The notes under the pieces were generated by a model. It worked only from the letters and a program-made list of their open reading frames with translations. It was not told the origin of the DNA and did not search any database. 64,000 nucleotides of DNA from Rhizobium sp. Root274 (GTDB lineage Bacteria > Pseudomonadota > Alphaproteobacteria > Rhizobiales > Rhizobiaceae). The first letter of the stretch is position 1; each line of letters opens with the position of its first letter. Made by a program: the position numbers and the translations under genes. Shown one piece after another: positions 9,246-18,542 of the stretch. The stretch covers positions 361,542 to 425,541 of the forward strand of contig NZ_LMJE01000009.1 in assembly GCF_001429245.1 (NCBI RefSeq). The letters run 5' to 3'.

Positions 9246-10607
9246 TTACTTGGCGCTTTTCTTTGCCGCCTTGATCGCAAGATTACGCTCGCGGATGGTT
9301 TTCGCTCGACCTTGCTTGAGCTCCTGACGCGCACGACCAAAGGCCAGCGCGTCGGCGGGCACGTCTTCGGTAATGACACTTCCAGACGCGATCAGGGCGC
9401 CATCGCCGATGGTGACCGGTGCGACGAGCGACGAATTCGATCCGATGAAGGCCCCTGCCCCGATGATCGTCTCGTGTTTGTTGACGCCGTCATAGTTGCA
9501 GGTGATCGTGCCCGCGCCGATATTGGTGTCGGCACCGACCGTCGCGTCACCGATATAGGTCAGATGGTTCACCTTGGCACCGCGGCCGATCTCGGCCTTC
9601 TTCACTTCGCAGAAATTACCGACCTTGGAGCCTTCGGCCAGATTGGCACCTGGGCGCAGGCGGGCAAAGGGTCCGACTGTCGCGCGGGCTGCGACATGGG
9701 CACCTTCCAGGTGCGAAAATGCATGGATCACGGCGCCGCCCTCGACGGTAACGCCGGGGCCGAAGACGACATTCGGCTCGATCAGGGCGTCCTGACCGAT
9801 GACCGTATCGTGGCTTAGGAAAACCGTTTCCGGCGCAATCATCGTGACACCGGAGACCATCAATTCGTGGCGGCGGCGCTCCTGCCAGATGCGCTCCAAG
9901 ACGGCGAGTTCGGCGCGGTTGTTGCAGCCGGTGAGCTCGCTTTCCGGCGCATCGACCGCGACGACCTTGCCGCCGGCCGCCCGTGCGATCTCGACGACAT
10001 CGGTCAAGTAATACTCACCCTTGGCATTGGCATTGCCAATCTGCTGGAGGTAATCGAGGGCCTTCTTGCCATTGATTGCCATCAGGCCACTGTTGCACCA
10101 GGTTACAGCCCGTTCGGCCTCGGTCGCGTCTTTTTCCTCGCGGATGGCGACCAGTTCGCCGTTCTCGACCAGGAGACGACCGTAACCGGTCGGATTTGCC
10201 GTATGGAAACCGATCACCACGACATCCGCGCCGGAAGCCAAGGCCTCACGTGCCGCCTTCAACGGTGCGGGTGTGATCAGCGGGACGTCGCCGTAAGCCA
10301 CCAGAATTTCGTCATAGCCGCGCGAGATTGCTTCACGTGCTGTGAGCACCGCATGGCCTGTGCCGAGCCGCTCGGTTTGCAGGACACTTTCTACGGCCAT
10401 TCCGGGGAGCGTGCCTGCTGCTGCGACCTTTTCGGCATCACGTCCAAGCACCATGACCACATCGGACACGCCGGATGCGCCGATCGAGGCCATGACATGC
10501 GCAATCATCGGGCGTCCAGCAACCGGATGCAGCACCTTGGACATCGACGACTTCATACGGGTGCTGTCGCCTGCAGCGAGAACGACGGCGAGGCATCTGC
10601 GGCTCAT
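9246..10607 (-). CDS. glmU: Bifunctional GlmU (glucosamine-1-P acetyltransferase / GlcNAc-1-P uridylyltransferase)
   Basis: GlmU performs the last two steps to UDP-GlcNAc. The N-terminal Rossmann-like pyrophosphorylase domain opens with the nucleotide-binding loop [11 protein letters not shown], followed by [12 protein letters not shown] and [10 protein letters not shown]. The C-terminal half is a left-handed beta helix of hexapeptide repeats (for example [29 protein letters not shown]). It carries the acetyl-CoA and hexosamine binding residues. Length is 453 residues, typical. A 138-bp gap separates it from glmS downstream. Confidence 0.97.
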   Translation of the reverse strand: MSRRCLAVVLAAGDSTRMKSSMSKVLHPVAGRPMIAHVMASIGASGVSDVVMVLGRDAEKVAAAGTLPGMAVESVLQTERLGTGHAVLTAREAISRGYDEILVAYGDVPLITPAPLKAAREALASGADVVVIGFHTANPTGYGRLLVENGELVAIREEKDATEAERAVTWCNSGLMAINGKKALDYLQQIGNANAKGEYYLTDVVEIARAAGGKVVAVDAPESELTGCNNRAELAVLERIWQERRRHELMVSGVTMIAPETVFLSHDTVIGQDALIEPNVVFGPGVTVEGGAVIHAFSHLEGAHVAARATVGPFARLRPGANLAEGSKVGNFCEVKKAEIGRGAKVNHLTYIGDATVGADTNIGAGTITCNYDGVNKHETIIGAGAFIGSNSSLVAPVTIGDGALIASGSVITEDVPADALAFGRARQELKQGRAKTIRERNLAIKAAKKSAK

Positions 10608-10684
10608 GGCTTACTCCGGCAAGTTGAATGGCGCCAATTCAGTAGCGTCCGTACCTCATGCCCGCAAGCCGAAAGAGTGCAGCG

Positions 10685-11437
10685 TCAGCCTTGCGCAGGC
10701 GGCGCATTGAGGGCAGCGATCGCGCTTCGGCGACCCATCTGGATCAGGTGCCGCATGGCGTCCCCAGCGGCGTTGCCGTCCTTGCGTTCGATCGCCTCGA
10801 CCACTGCCAGATGGGACTGGGTGATGCCCTTGTCCGACTGGCGGACATATTGGCTGAGCGCAAGGGTGAAGGCCCCGTCGAGCGAGGTCTTGATGAAACC
10901 GACCATGCTCTCCATGAAGGGATTGGCGCCAACGAGGCAGAGGAGGACATGAAATTTCAGGTCCGCTTCGACCTGCTCGCGGAAGGTCAGGTCAGGCGCA
11001 CCAAGAGCCATGGCATAGCTGCGCAATTGTTCACAATCGTCCGGAGAAGCACGGTCGGCAGCGAATGCTGCCGCCGCAGGCTCAAGGACGAGGCGAAGAT
11101 CATAGAGGTGATTGAGAAACTCGGCCGTGACGCCCGCGCGAAAATGCCAGCGCAAGACACATTCATCGAGCAGGTTCCAGTGGCATTTGTCGGTCACCCG
11201 GGTGCCGATACGGGATTTCGCCACCACCAGTCCCTTGGCGGCCAGGGTTTTCATCGCTTCCCGCAGAACCGAGCGAGAGACATCGAATTGCTTTTCCAGC
11301 TCGATGTCGCCCGGTAGCGTCTCGCCGACTGCCAGTGTGCCGGCAACAATCGCGAGGCCGAGTTGCTCGACGACCTTCGAGTGACTCGTCTTGAGCGGCA
11401 GGACGGCCGCCAGATCCCGAACTTCGTCCTTTCGCAT
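10685..11437 (-). CDS. FadR-subfamily GntR transcriptional regulator
   Basis: A 250-residue regulator with an N-terminal winged helix of the GntR type (residues about 15-80; LEKQFDVSRSVLREAMKTLAAKGLV). A C-terminal all-helical FCD ligand-binding domain follows, with LRLVLEPAAAAFAA and the Asp/His metal-site pattern ending in HLAVVEAIERKDG. FCD regulators sense small carboxylates or sugar acids. It is encoded on the same strand just after the BMP transporter operon and may be a read-through or independent gene. Its target cannot be assigned. Between it and glmU lies only a short gap. Confidence 0.88.
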   Translation of the reverse strand: MRKDEVRDLAAVLPLKTSHSKVVEQLGLAIVAGTLAVGETLPGDIELEKQFDVSRSVLREAMKTLAAKGLVVAKSRIGTRVTDKCHWNLLDECVLRWHFRAGVTAEFLNHLYDLRLVLEPAAAAFAADRASPDDCEQLRSYAMALGAPDLTFREQVEADLKFHVLLCLVGANPFMESMVGFIKTSLDGAFTLALSQYVRQSDKGITQSHLAVVEAIERKDGNAAGDAMRHLIQMGRRSAIAALNAPPAQG

Positions 11438-11534
11438 ACCGACTTGTCTCCAACGCGTGTCGTGCGGCTTGTTATACGAAGGTCGGACGCTGGTGAAGAG
11501 TTTGGTATGCGTAATTTACGGTTTTTTGAAACAG

Positions 11535-11565
11535 GAAAAAAGAAAGGGCGTCGAAGCGCCCTTTC
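11535..11565 (-). terminator. Rho-independent terminator of the BMP transporter operon
   Basis: A perfect 9-bp inverted repeat (arms 11542-11550 and 11557-11565, 6-nt loop) lies just downstream of the BMP stop. On the minus strand it is followed by a run of six T, the classical intrinsic terminator layout. Confidence 0.85.
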
Positions 11566-11588
11566 AACTCGCATTGTAATTCTTCAGA

Positions 11589-12662
11589 TTACTGCGGCAG
11601 CTTGTCGTCGACGCCTTCAATGTAGAAATTCATGCCGAGAATGGTGCCGTCGTCGGAGGTTTCACCTTCCTTGAGCCAGGGCGTGCCGTCCTGCTTGTTG
11701 ATCGGGCCGCTGAAGGGCTTCAACTCGCCCGACTTGATCTTGGCTTCGGTGTCCATCGCCATCGCCTTCACGTCATCAGGCATGTTGGTGTAGGGCGCCA
11801 TGGTGAGGATGCCGTCCTTCAGACCGTCGAAGGTCTGCTGCGATGTCCAGGTGCCGTCGAGGATCGCCTGGGTGCGCTTGATGTAATAGGCGCCCCAGGT
11901 GTCGACGATCGAGCTCAGCTGCGCGGTCGGGCCGGCAGAGATCATGTCGGAAGCCTGGCCGAAGGCCTTGATGCCGCGCTCTTCGGCAACCTGCATCGGA
12001 GCCGTCGTGTCGGTGTGCTGGGTCAGAACGTCGACGCCCTGGTCGATCAGAGCCTTGGCAGCGTCAGCTTCCTTGCCGGGGTCGAACCAGGTGTTGACCC
12101 AGATGACCTTGAGCTTGAATTCAGGATTGACCGTACGGGCGCCATGCAGGAAGGCGTTGATACCAGCGACGACTTCCGGGATCGGGAAGGAGGCGATGTA
12201 GCCTGCGACACCCTTCTTCGACATCTTGCCGGCGATCTGGCCGTTGATGAATCGGCCTTCATAGAAGCGCGAGTTATAGGTCGCGACATTCGGCAGGGTC
12301 TTGTAGCCGGTGGCGTGTTCAAACTTCACATCCGGGAACTTCTCGGCGACCTTCAGGGTGGCGTCCATGAAGCCGAAGGAGGTCGTGAAGACAACGGCGC
12401 AACCCGAACGGGCCATGCGCTCGATGGCGCGCTCGGCATCCGGACCTTCCGGAACGTTTTCGAGGTATGGCGTTTCGATCTTGTCGCCAAAATGCTCCTG
12501 CAGGGTCGTGCGACCGAGTTCGTGGGCCTGCGTCCAGCCGCCGTCGGTCTTCGAGCCGACATAGACGAAGCAGATCTTGGTCTTGTCCTGTGCTGCGGCG
12601 GGCGCCGCAACGCCGACGATGGCGGCTGCGGATGCAGCGAGCGCGAAGAGGAAGTTCTTCAT
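11589..12662 (-). CDS. BMP-family ABC transporter substrate-binding protein
   Basis: A periplasmic binding protein of the basic-membrane-protein (BMP, PnrA-like) family, 357 residues. It starts with a Sec signal peptide (MKNFLFALAASAAAIVGVAAPAAA, cleavage after AAA-Q). The BMP fold markers include CFVYVGSKTDGGWTQAHE, VVFTTSFGFMD and GYIASFPIPEVVAGINAF. Family members bind purine nucleosides or related bases. It is the last gene of a minus-strand operon, ATPase then two permeases then this gene, which ends in a strong terminator. Being the distal gene is unusual only in that binding proteins are often first. Confidence 0.92.
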   Translation of the reverse strand: MKNFLFALAASAAAIVGVAAPAAAQDKTKICFVYVGSKTDGGWTQAHELGRTTLQEHFGDKIETPYLENVPEGPDAERAIERMARSGCAVVFTTSFGFMDATLKVAEKFPDVKFEHATGYKTLPNVATYNSRFYEGRFINGQIAGKMSKKGVAGYIASFPIPEVVAGINAFLHGARTVNPEFKLKVIWVNTWFDPGKEADAAKALIDQGVDVLTQHTDTTAPMQVAEERGIKAFGQASDMISAGPTAQLSSIVDTWGAYYIKRTQAILDGTWTSQQTFDGLKDGILTMAPYTNMPDDVKAMAMDTEAKIKSGELKPFSGPINKQDGTPWLKEGETSDDGTILGMNFYIEGVDDKLPQ

Positions 12663-12695
12663 GGTGTACCCCTGTCTGGTTGAAATAAAAGTGTT

Positions 12696-13613
12696 TTACC
12701 GATCCGGCACGAACGGCTTGCCGAGTGAGGCCGGCGTGTTGATCAGCGTTGTGCGGCGATTATGGGAGATTATGATCAGCACGACAATGGTGGCCGCATA
12801 CGGCAGTGCCGACATAAACTGCGAAGGAAGACCGATGCCGAGTGCCTGGGCGTGCAACTGCCCGATGGTGACGGCACCGAAGAGATAACCGCCGGCCAGC
12901 ACCCGCCAGGGGCGCCATGCGGCGAAGACGACGAGCGCCAGTGCGATCCAGCCACGGCCGGCAGACATGTTCTCGACCCATTGCGGCGTGTAAACGAGCG
13001 ACAGCTGCGCGCCGGCCAGGCCCGCACAGGCGCCGCCGAACATGACGGCGAGATAACGCGTGCGGATGACCGGCAGACCGAGTGTATGGGCCGAGCCATG
13101 GCTGTCGCCGATGGCGCGGAGCTTCAAACCGGTGCGGCTTTTGAACAGGAACCAGTTGACGCCGATGATGAGGGCAATCGACAGGTAAAAGAAGATGTCC
13201 TGACGGAAGAGAATGGTGCCGAGCACCGGGATGTCCGACAGGAGCGGAATGGCGATGGGCTGCATCTTGATGCCCGGCTGGCCGACGACGCTTTCGCCGA
13301 CCATGCCCGACACGCCGAGGCCGAGAATGGTGAGCGCCAGACCTGTGGCCACCTGATTGGCGACCAGCGTGAGCGTCAGGAAACCGAAGAGCAGCGAGAA
13401 GGCAGCACCAGAGATGATACCGGCGAGGACGCCGACATAGGGTGAACCCGTCGTCTTCGTCGCGATGAAGGCGCAGACGGCGCCGACGATCATCATGCCC
13501 TCGACACCGAGATTGAGCACGCCGGCACGCTCGGTCACCAGTTCACCGATCGCAGCGATGACCAGCGGCGTGGAGGCGGTGATGACTGTCAGCAAAATGG
13601 CTTCGAAGATCAT
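12696..13613 (-). CDS. ABC transporter permease (BMP-associated, second subunit)
   Basis: A 305-residue BPD_transp_2-type inner-membrane permease with about eight hydrophobic helices. The marker LTERAGVLNLGVEGMMIVGA matches the conserved 'NLGxEG' segment, and a GLKLRAIGDSHGSAHTLG loop contacts the ATPase. The start overlaps the stop of the preceding permease gene by four bases (ATGA), so translation is coupled. With the neighbouring genes it forms the membrane channel of a nucleoside-type importer. Confidence 0.92.
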   Translation of the reverse strand: MIFEAILLTVITASTPLVIAAIGELVTERAGVLNLGVEGMMIVGAVCAFIATKTTGSPYVGVLAGIISGAAFSLLFGFLTLTLVANQVATGLALTILGLGVSGMVGESVVGQPGIKMQPIAIPLLSDIPVLGTILFRQDIFFYLSIALIIGVNWFLFKSRTGLKLRAIGDSHGSAHTLGLPVIRTRYLAVMFGGACAGLAGAQLSLVYTPQWVENMSAGRGWIALALVVFAAWRPWRVLAGGYLFGAVTIGQLHAQALGIGLPSQFMSALPYAATIVVLIIISHNRRTTLINTPASLGKPFVPDR

Positions 13614-14704
13614 GACGCGGCCTTCGCAGATGCAGAGCGGACGCGATCGAAAACGATGCGCACCTTGTAGAGGATGAGCGTATCGCAGGAGAGCACGAAG
13701 AACAGCAGCAGGCCCTGGAAAACGCGGGTTACCTTGTCGGACACACCGATCGACAACTGCGCTCCTTCACCACCGAGATAGGTCAGCGCCAGAACAAAGC
13801 CGGAGGCGATAATACCAAGCGGATTGAGGCGGCCGAGGAAGGCAACGATGATCGCGGTGAAACCGTAGCCGGGCGAAATCGCCGGCTGTAGGTGGCCGAT
13901 CGACCCGGAGACCTCGGCGATCCCGGCAAGACCGGCCAGTGCGCCGGAAAACATCATCGAAAACCACACCATCTTGCGACCGGAAAAGCCGGCAAAACGC
14001 CCTGCCCGTTCCGACTGGCCGAGCACGTTTACCTGAAAGCCCTTGAGCGTGTAGCGCATCATGAACCAGACGCCGATGGCGGCTAGGATGGCAAAGACGA
14101 TGCCATAATGGGCGCGGCCGGAGGCAAGAACTTCCGGCAGAACCGCTTCCGTTACGAAGGAGCGCGACTGCGGGAAGTTGTAACCGGCAGGATCCTTCCA
14201 GATGCCGCGTGTCAACCAGTCGAGGAAGAGCTGGGCGATATAGACTAGCATCAGGCTGGTCAGGATCTCATTGGTGTTGAAGCGGGTCTTGAGCAGAGCC
14301 GGAATGGCGGCATAGGCGGCGCCACCGATCGCGCCCATGACCATCATGATCGGCAGCAGCAGCGGCGAATGCCAGTCATAGAAGGTGATCGGTACGATCG
14401 AGCCGACGATCGCACCGACGGTGAACTGGCCTTCGGCGCCGATATTCCAATTGTTGGAGCGATAGCAGACCGAGAGACCGACGCCGATCAGGATCAGCGG
14501 CGCTGCCTTGATCGCCAGTTCATGCAGCGACCAGACCTCAAGCAGCGGCTCAATGAAGAAGCTGTAGAGAGCCGAAACCGGGTCCTTGCCCAAAAGCGCG
14601 AACATGATGCCGCCGAAGAGCACGGTGAGCGCCAGAGCGAGCAGTGGCGACACGAATGCGAAAACGGCTGACTGGCGCGCGCGCCGCTCAAGTTCAATGC
14701 GCAT
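13610..14704 (-). CDS. ABC transporter permease (BMP-associated, first subunit)
   Basis: A 364-residue BPD_transp_2 permease with an N-terminal cytoplasmic arm and roughly nine hydrophobic segments. The segment CYRSNNWNIGAEGQFTVGAI is the family's equivalent of the NxGxEG motif, and GFQVNVLGQSERAGRFAGF is the coupling-loop region. It overlaps the ATPase stop by 11 bases and the downstream permease by 4. The heterodimeric permease pair is typical of NupPQ-like nucleoside importers. Confidence 0.92.
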   Translation of the reverse strand: MRIELERRARQSAVFAFVSPLLALALTVLFGGIMFALLGKDPVSALYSFFIEPLLEVWSLHELAIKAAPLILIGVGLSVCYRSNNWNIGAEGQFTVGAIVGSIVPITFYDWHSPLLLPIMMVMGAIGGAAYAAIPALLKTRFNTNEILTSLMLVYIAQLFLDWLTRGIWKDPAGYNFPQSRSFVTEAVLPEVLASGRAHYGIVFAILAAIGVWFMMRYTLKGFQVNVLGQSERAGRFAGFSGRKMVWFSMMFSGALAGLAGIAEVSGSIGHLQPAISPGYGFTAIIVAFLGRLNPLGIIASGFVLALTYLGGEGAQLSIGVSDKVTRVFQGLLLFFVLSCDTLILYKVRIVFDRVRSASAKAAS

Positions 14705-16280
14705 GGGCGCTCTCCGCTGCAGTCGACGGGATCGTTTCTGGACCGTGCACGCCCCCCATCAGGATGCCGATGCGCTCGCGTGTCATGGTGGCTGCCGGAT
14801 AGGCGTCGGACAGGCGACCTTCGGAGATGGCCGCAATGGTGGTTGCCACTTCGAATATCTCGTCGAGGTCCTGGCTGATCACGATGACGGCCGAACCGCT
14901 CTTTGCCAGATCGACCAGCGCCTGCCGGATCCGGCTGGCAGCGCCGGCATCGACGCCCCAGGTCGGCTGGTTGACGACGAGGACGGAAGGCTGCCGGTCG
15001 AGTTCACGGCCGACGATGAATTTTTGCAGATTACCGCCGGAGAGAGAGCCTGCAGCCGGGTCTTCGCCACTCTTGCGTACGTCCATCATTTCAGAGATCC
15101 GGCGCGCGGCCTGCTGCACGAGGCCATGGCGGATCAGGCCGAGCTTGCCGCCCGAAAGATATGCCGATCGATCGGAGGCGTTTCGCGACAGAAAGAGATT
15201 TTCCGACAGGCTCATGGCGGGCACGGCGGCATGGCCATGGCGTTCTTCGGGGACAAATCCCGCACCGAGCAGACGCCGCTCGTTGATTCCAAGCCGGCCG
15301 ACAGACCGGCCGCGTAGGCGGATGGCGTCGGCGTCACGCACCGGATATTCGCCCGACAAGGCGTCGAACAGTTCACTTTGGCCATTACCGGCGACACCGG
15401 CGATCGCCAGAACTTCGCCTGCGCGAACGGTCACCGAGACATTCTTCAGCGGCATGGCGAATGGCGTACGCGGCGTGACCGAGAGACCCGTCACCTGCAG
15501 TTGGATCTCGCCGTCCGCCGGCGGCTCGACCTTCTCGACCCCCGCGACTTCCGCACCGACCATCATGCGGGCGAGCGATGCCGGCGTTTCCTGGCGCGGA
15601 TCACAGGCGCCGGTGACCCTTCCGTGCCGGAGCACCGTTGCCCGGTCACAGATGCGCTGCACCTCCTCAAGGCGGTGGCTGATATAGAGGACGGAACGGC
15701 CCTCGGCTTTCAGCTTGAACAGCGTCTCGAAAAGCTTGTCGGCTTCCTGCGGCGTCAGAACCGACGTCGGCTCGTCGAGGATGATCAGCTTCGGGTTCTG
15801 CAGGAGGGCCCGCACGATCTCGATCCGCTGGCGTTCGCCGACCGAGAGATCGGCGACATGGGCGTTGGGATCGAGCGGCAGGCCGTAGGCGACGGAGAGT
15901 TCAGCTGCCTTTTTCGACAGATCAGAAATCGAGATCTTCTCGTCCAGCGACAGGGCGATATTTTCGGCAACCGTCAACGCTTCGAACAGGGAAAAATGCT
16001 GGAAGACCATGCCGATGCCGAGACGGCGGGCAGCGGCGGGATTGGGGATGACCGTTTCGCGTCCGAGCCAGGAGATCTCGCCGGCCGAGGGCGCGAGGAT
16101 GCCGAAGAGCATCTTGACCAGCGTTGACTTGCCGGCGCCGTTTTCGCCGAGAAGCGCGTGAATTTCGCCATGGCCGATCGTAAGATCAATGCCGTCGCAG
16201 GCCTTGAAGCTGCCGAACAACTTCGTCAGGCCGGTTACGGACAAGAGCGGTTCTTGCCCCTCGGGCATTTGATGCGACAC
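14694..16280 (-). CDS. Duplicated ABC ATPase of the BMP transporter
   Basis: A 528-residue protein with two ABC ATPase domains in one chain, the layout of sugar and nucleoside importers. Domain 1 has Walker A GENGAGKST near residue 45, signature LSVGERQRIEIVRAL and Walker B LIILDEPTSVL. Domain 2 has a degenerate Walker A GVAGNGQSEL near 298 and signature LSGGNLQKFIVGREL. A GTG codon at 16280, preceded by a purine-rich AGGGGA site, is the likely start. It is the first gene of the operon. Degeneration of the second site is normal for this class. Confidence 0.93.
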   Translation of the reverse strand: MSHQMPEGQEPLLSVTGLTKLFGSFKACDGIDLTIGHGEIHALLGENGAGKSTLVKMLFGILAPSAGEISWLGRETVIPNPAAARRLGIGMVFQHFSLFEALTVAENIALSLDEKISISDLSKKAAELSVAYGLPLDPNAHVADLSVGERQRIEIVRALLQNPKLIILDEPTSVLTPQEADKLFETLFKLKAEGRSVLYISHRLEEVQRICDRATVLRHGRVTGACDPRQETPASLARMMVGAEVAGVEKVEPPADGEIQLQVTGLSVTPRTPFAMPLKNVSVTVRAGEVLAIAGVAGNGQSELFDALSGEYPVRDADAIRLRGRSVGRLGINERRLLGAGFVPEERHGHAAVPAMSLSENLFLSRNASDRSAYLSGGKLGLIRHGLVQQAARRISEMMDVRKSGEDPAAGSLSGGNLQKFIVGRELDRQPSVLVVNQPTWGVDAGAASRIRQALVDLAKSGSAVIVISQDLDEIFEVATTIAAISEGRLSDAYPAATMTRERIGILMGGVHGPETIPSTAAESAHAH

Positions 16281-16417
16281 AGGTCCCCTCGCTTTCGCAG
16301 GCTTCCGGCCAGGTCTTGGCGCCTGGTCCGTCGCTCAATTCATAACCGGTTTGCGGCAGCGCACAATATATAGGCAGAAGTTTTTTTTGGTTTTGCGCAA
16401 GCTTCTGCAGCGCCGCC

Positions 16418-17146
16418 TCAGCGGACACGTCCAAGCTGCGGGAAAAGCTGGAGGACGCCGCCTATAACATAGAGATAAGCACCGGTGACGATCGTGCCTG
16501 CGACGACCCAGGTCGGCGTCTGGAAATGCAGGAGGAGCGCATAACCGGCAAAGGCGCACCAGAGGAAGAAGACCGTGAGATTGAGCGTGCGCAGCCGCTT
16601 GACGCGCACGGGATGCAGGAAGTGGATCGGCAGGAAGGTGAGAAAGACGGAGAGCAGCACGACGATGAGAGCCGTCGTGGCGCTCGCATCGATGACGAAA
16701 AGCGTGAAGATCACCATGTTCCAGACGACGGGGAAGCCGGAGAAGAAGTATTCGTCCGTCTTCATGCCCATGTCGGCATAATAGATTGCGCTCGAAACGA
16801 CGATAAGACCGGCGGCGACGAAGGACCAGGGCTCCCCGATCATGCCGCTCTGGTAGAGCGCGAAGGCTGGTAGAAGGACATAAGTGACATAATCGATGAT
16901 GTTGTCGAGCGTATCGCCCGACCAGTTGGGTAGGACTTCCTTGACACGCACCTTGCGGGCGATCGGGCCGTCAATGCCGTCGACGAGCAGCGCCAGACCC
17001 AGCCACCAGAACATATCGACGAACCGGCGCTCGCCAGCGGCAACGACGCCGAGAAAGGCGAGAAAGGAGCCAGAGGCCGTCAGTATATGCACCGAGAAGG
17101 CCCGGATTTCGGCATAAGGCACGCGCTTGTAGTTGAAGATCTTCAT
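16418..17146 (-). CDS. pcs: Phosphatidylcholine synthase Pcs
   Basis: Pcs condenses choline with CDP-diacylglycerol to make phosphatidylcholine in one step, a pathway characteristic of rhizobia and other host-associated bacteria. The 242-residue protein has about eight membrane segments. It has the modified CDP-alcohol phosphotransferase motif DGPIAR, then 12 residues, then GDTLDNIID, matching DGxxAR(x12)GxxxDxxxD. Length and N terminus (MKIFNYKRVPYAEIRAFSVH) fit Pcs rather than PgsA or PssA. It uses exogenous choline, which links it to the quaternary-amine genes later in the window. It is divergent from the flavoprotein gene. Confidence 0.95.
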   Translation of the reverse strand: MKIFNYKRVPYAEIRAFSVHILTASGSFLAFLGVVAAGERRFVDMFWWLGLALLVDGIDGPIARKVRVKEVLPNWSGDTLDNIIDYVTYVLLPAFALYQSGMIGEPWSFVAAGLIVVSSAIYYADMGMKTDEYFFSGFPVVWNMVIFTLFVIDASATTALIVVLLSVFLTFLPIHFLHPVRVKRLRTLNLTVFFLWCAFAGYALLLHFQTPTWVVAGTIVTGAYLYVIGGVLQLFPQLGRVR

Positions 17147-17336
17147 GCCGGCTCCACGTCCACCGTCCTTTGGCGATCCCCGGTATCGACCGAATTGGCA
17201 TCATTTGCAACCACGCTTGGCGGCTATGCCCGGTTTTCGACCGACAGAGCGGCAGCCTGACTGCGCCATTTCGGCCCATGGATTTCAGCGGAGGGCCGGC
17301 ATACATAGAGTTCAAGACAAGACAGGAATGAAACTG

Positions 17337-18542
17337 ATGCAGCAGAGATTCGACATTGTCGTCGTGGGCGCCGGACCGGCCGGGCAGATTGCCGCCATCG
17401 CCATGGCGCGTGGCGGTCGACGGGTCGCGCTGGTCGGACCACGGCCTGATGGTTCGGACCGCCGGACGACGGCGCTGATGCATCAGTCGCTCGATATGAT
17501 GGAACGTCTCGGCCTTTGGGACGAGTTGAAGCCGCAAGCAGCGGCACTCCAGACGATGCAGATCATCGATGGCACGAAGCGTCTGCTTCGGGCGCCGACC
17601 GTAGCCTTCCGAAGCGCCGAGATCGACCTGCCTGCCTTCGGATACAACATCCCGAATGCTGCGCTGCTGTCGACGCTTGCCGAGGCCGTCGAACGGGAGC
17701 CGTTGATCTCCCGCTTCGACCAGACAGCCGAAACCATCACCATCGACGACCGGGAGGTCCGGATCGCTCTCTCAGGGGATGAGGAAATCAACGCCGATTT
17801 CGTCATCGGTGGGGATGGACGGCGGTCGGCGACCCGTGAGAGTGCCGGCGTCGGGGTCAAGACGTGGTCCTATCCGCAAACGGCGGTGGTCCTCAATTTC
17901 GGCCATATCCTGCCGCATCAAAACATTTCAACCGAGTTCCACACCGAATCCGGCCCTTTCACGCAGGTTCCCCTGCCCGGCCAGCGCTCCAGCCTCGTTT
18001 GGGTGGTGACGCCGAAGGAGGCTGAGCGTCTTCTGGGACTGGACACCGCTGCCCTTTCCGGCGAGGTCGAGACCCGCATGCAGTCGATGCTCGGCAAGGT
18101 GACGGTCGAGGACGGCGTACAGGCCTGGCCGCTCTCCGGAATGACGGCTAACCACTACGGCAAGGGACGCGCTGCCTTTATCGGCGAAGCCGGCCATGCC
18201 TTTCCGCCGATCGGCGCCCAGGGTCTCAACCTCAGCCTACGCGACATTGCTGCGCTTGAAGACCTGCTTGTCGACAGGCAGTCTGCTCCGATCGCGGCCA
18301 GCGTCGGGGACCGCTTCCATGCGCGGCGGCGCCTCGATATTGCGAGCCGTACCGCCAGTGTCGATCTTCTGAACCGTTCGCTGCTGTCGTCGCTGCTGCC
18401 GGTGCAGATGCTGCGCGCCGCAGGCCTGCAGGTGCTGGCGACCGTTGCGCCCCTGCGCAATCTCGTGATGCAGGAGGGTGTGGCACCAGGCCGTGGTCTG
18501 AGGAGCCTGCCGACAATGCTACGGGAAAAGATCCGGCGGTAA
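17337..18542 (+). CDS. UbiH/UbiF-family FAD-dependent monooxygenase
   Basis: A 401-residue flavoprotein hydroxylase. The FAD-binding beta-alpha-beta motif is right at the N terminus (FDIVVVGAGPAGQIAAIAMA). The second FAD motif is GEAGHAFPPIGAQGLNLSLRD near residue 285, typical of UbiH/UbiF ubiquinone-ring hydroxylases. A middle DG motif is also present (IGGDGRRSATRESAGV). An ATG nine bases earlier (17328) is in frame, but an AGGA site is better spaced for 17337. Its substrate could be a ubiquinone precursor or another aromatic. Its 3' end overlaps the convergent AEC gene by 24 bp. Confidence 0.85.
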   Translation: MQQRFDIVVVGAGPAGQIAAIAMARGGRRVALVGPRPDGSDRRTTALMHQSLDMMERLGLWDELKPQAAALQTMQIIDGTKRLLRAPTVAFRSAEIDLPAFGYNIPNAALLSTLAEAVEREPLISRFDQTAETITIDDREVRIALSGDEEINADFVIGGDGRRSATRESAGVGVKTWSYPQTAVVLNFGHILPHQNISTEFHTESGPFTQVPLPGQRSSLVWVVTPKEAERLLGLDTAALSGEVETRMQSMLGKVTVEDGVQAWPLSGMTANHYGKGRAAFIGEAGHAFPPIGAQGLNLSLRDIAALEDLLVDRQSAPIAASVGDRFHARRRLDIASRTASVDLLNRSLLSSLLPVQMLRAAGLQVLATVAPLRNLVMQEGVAPGRGLRSLPTMLREKIRR

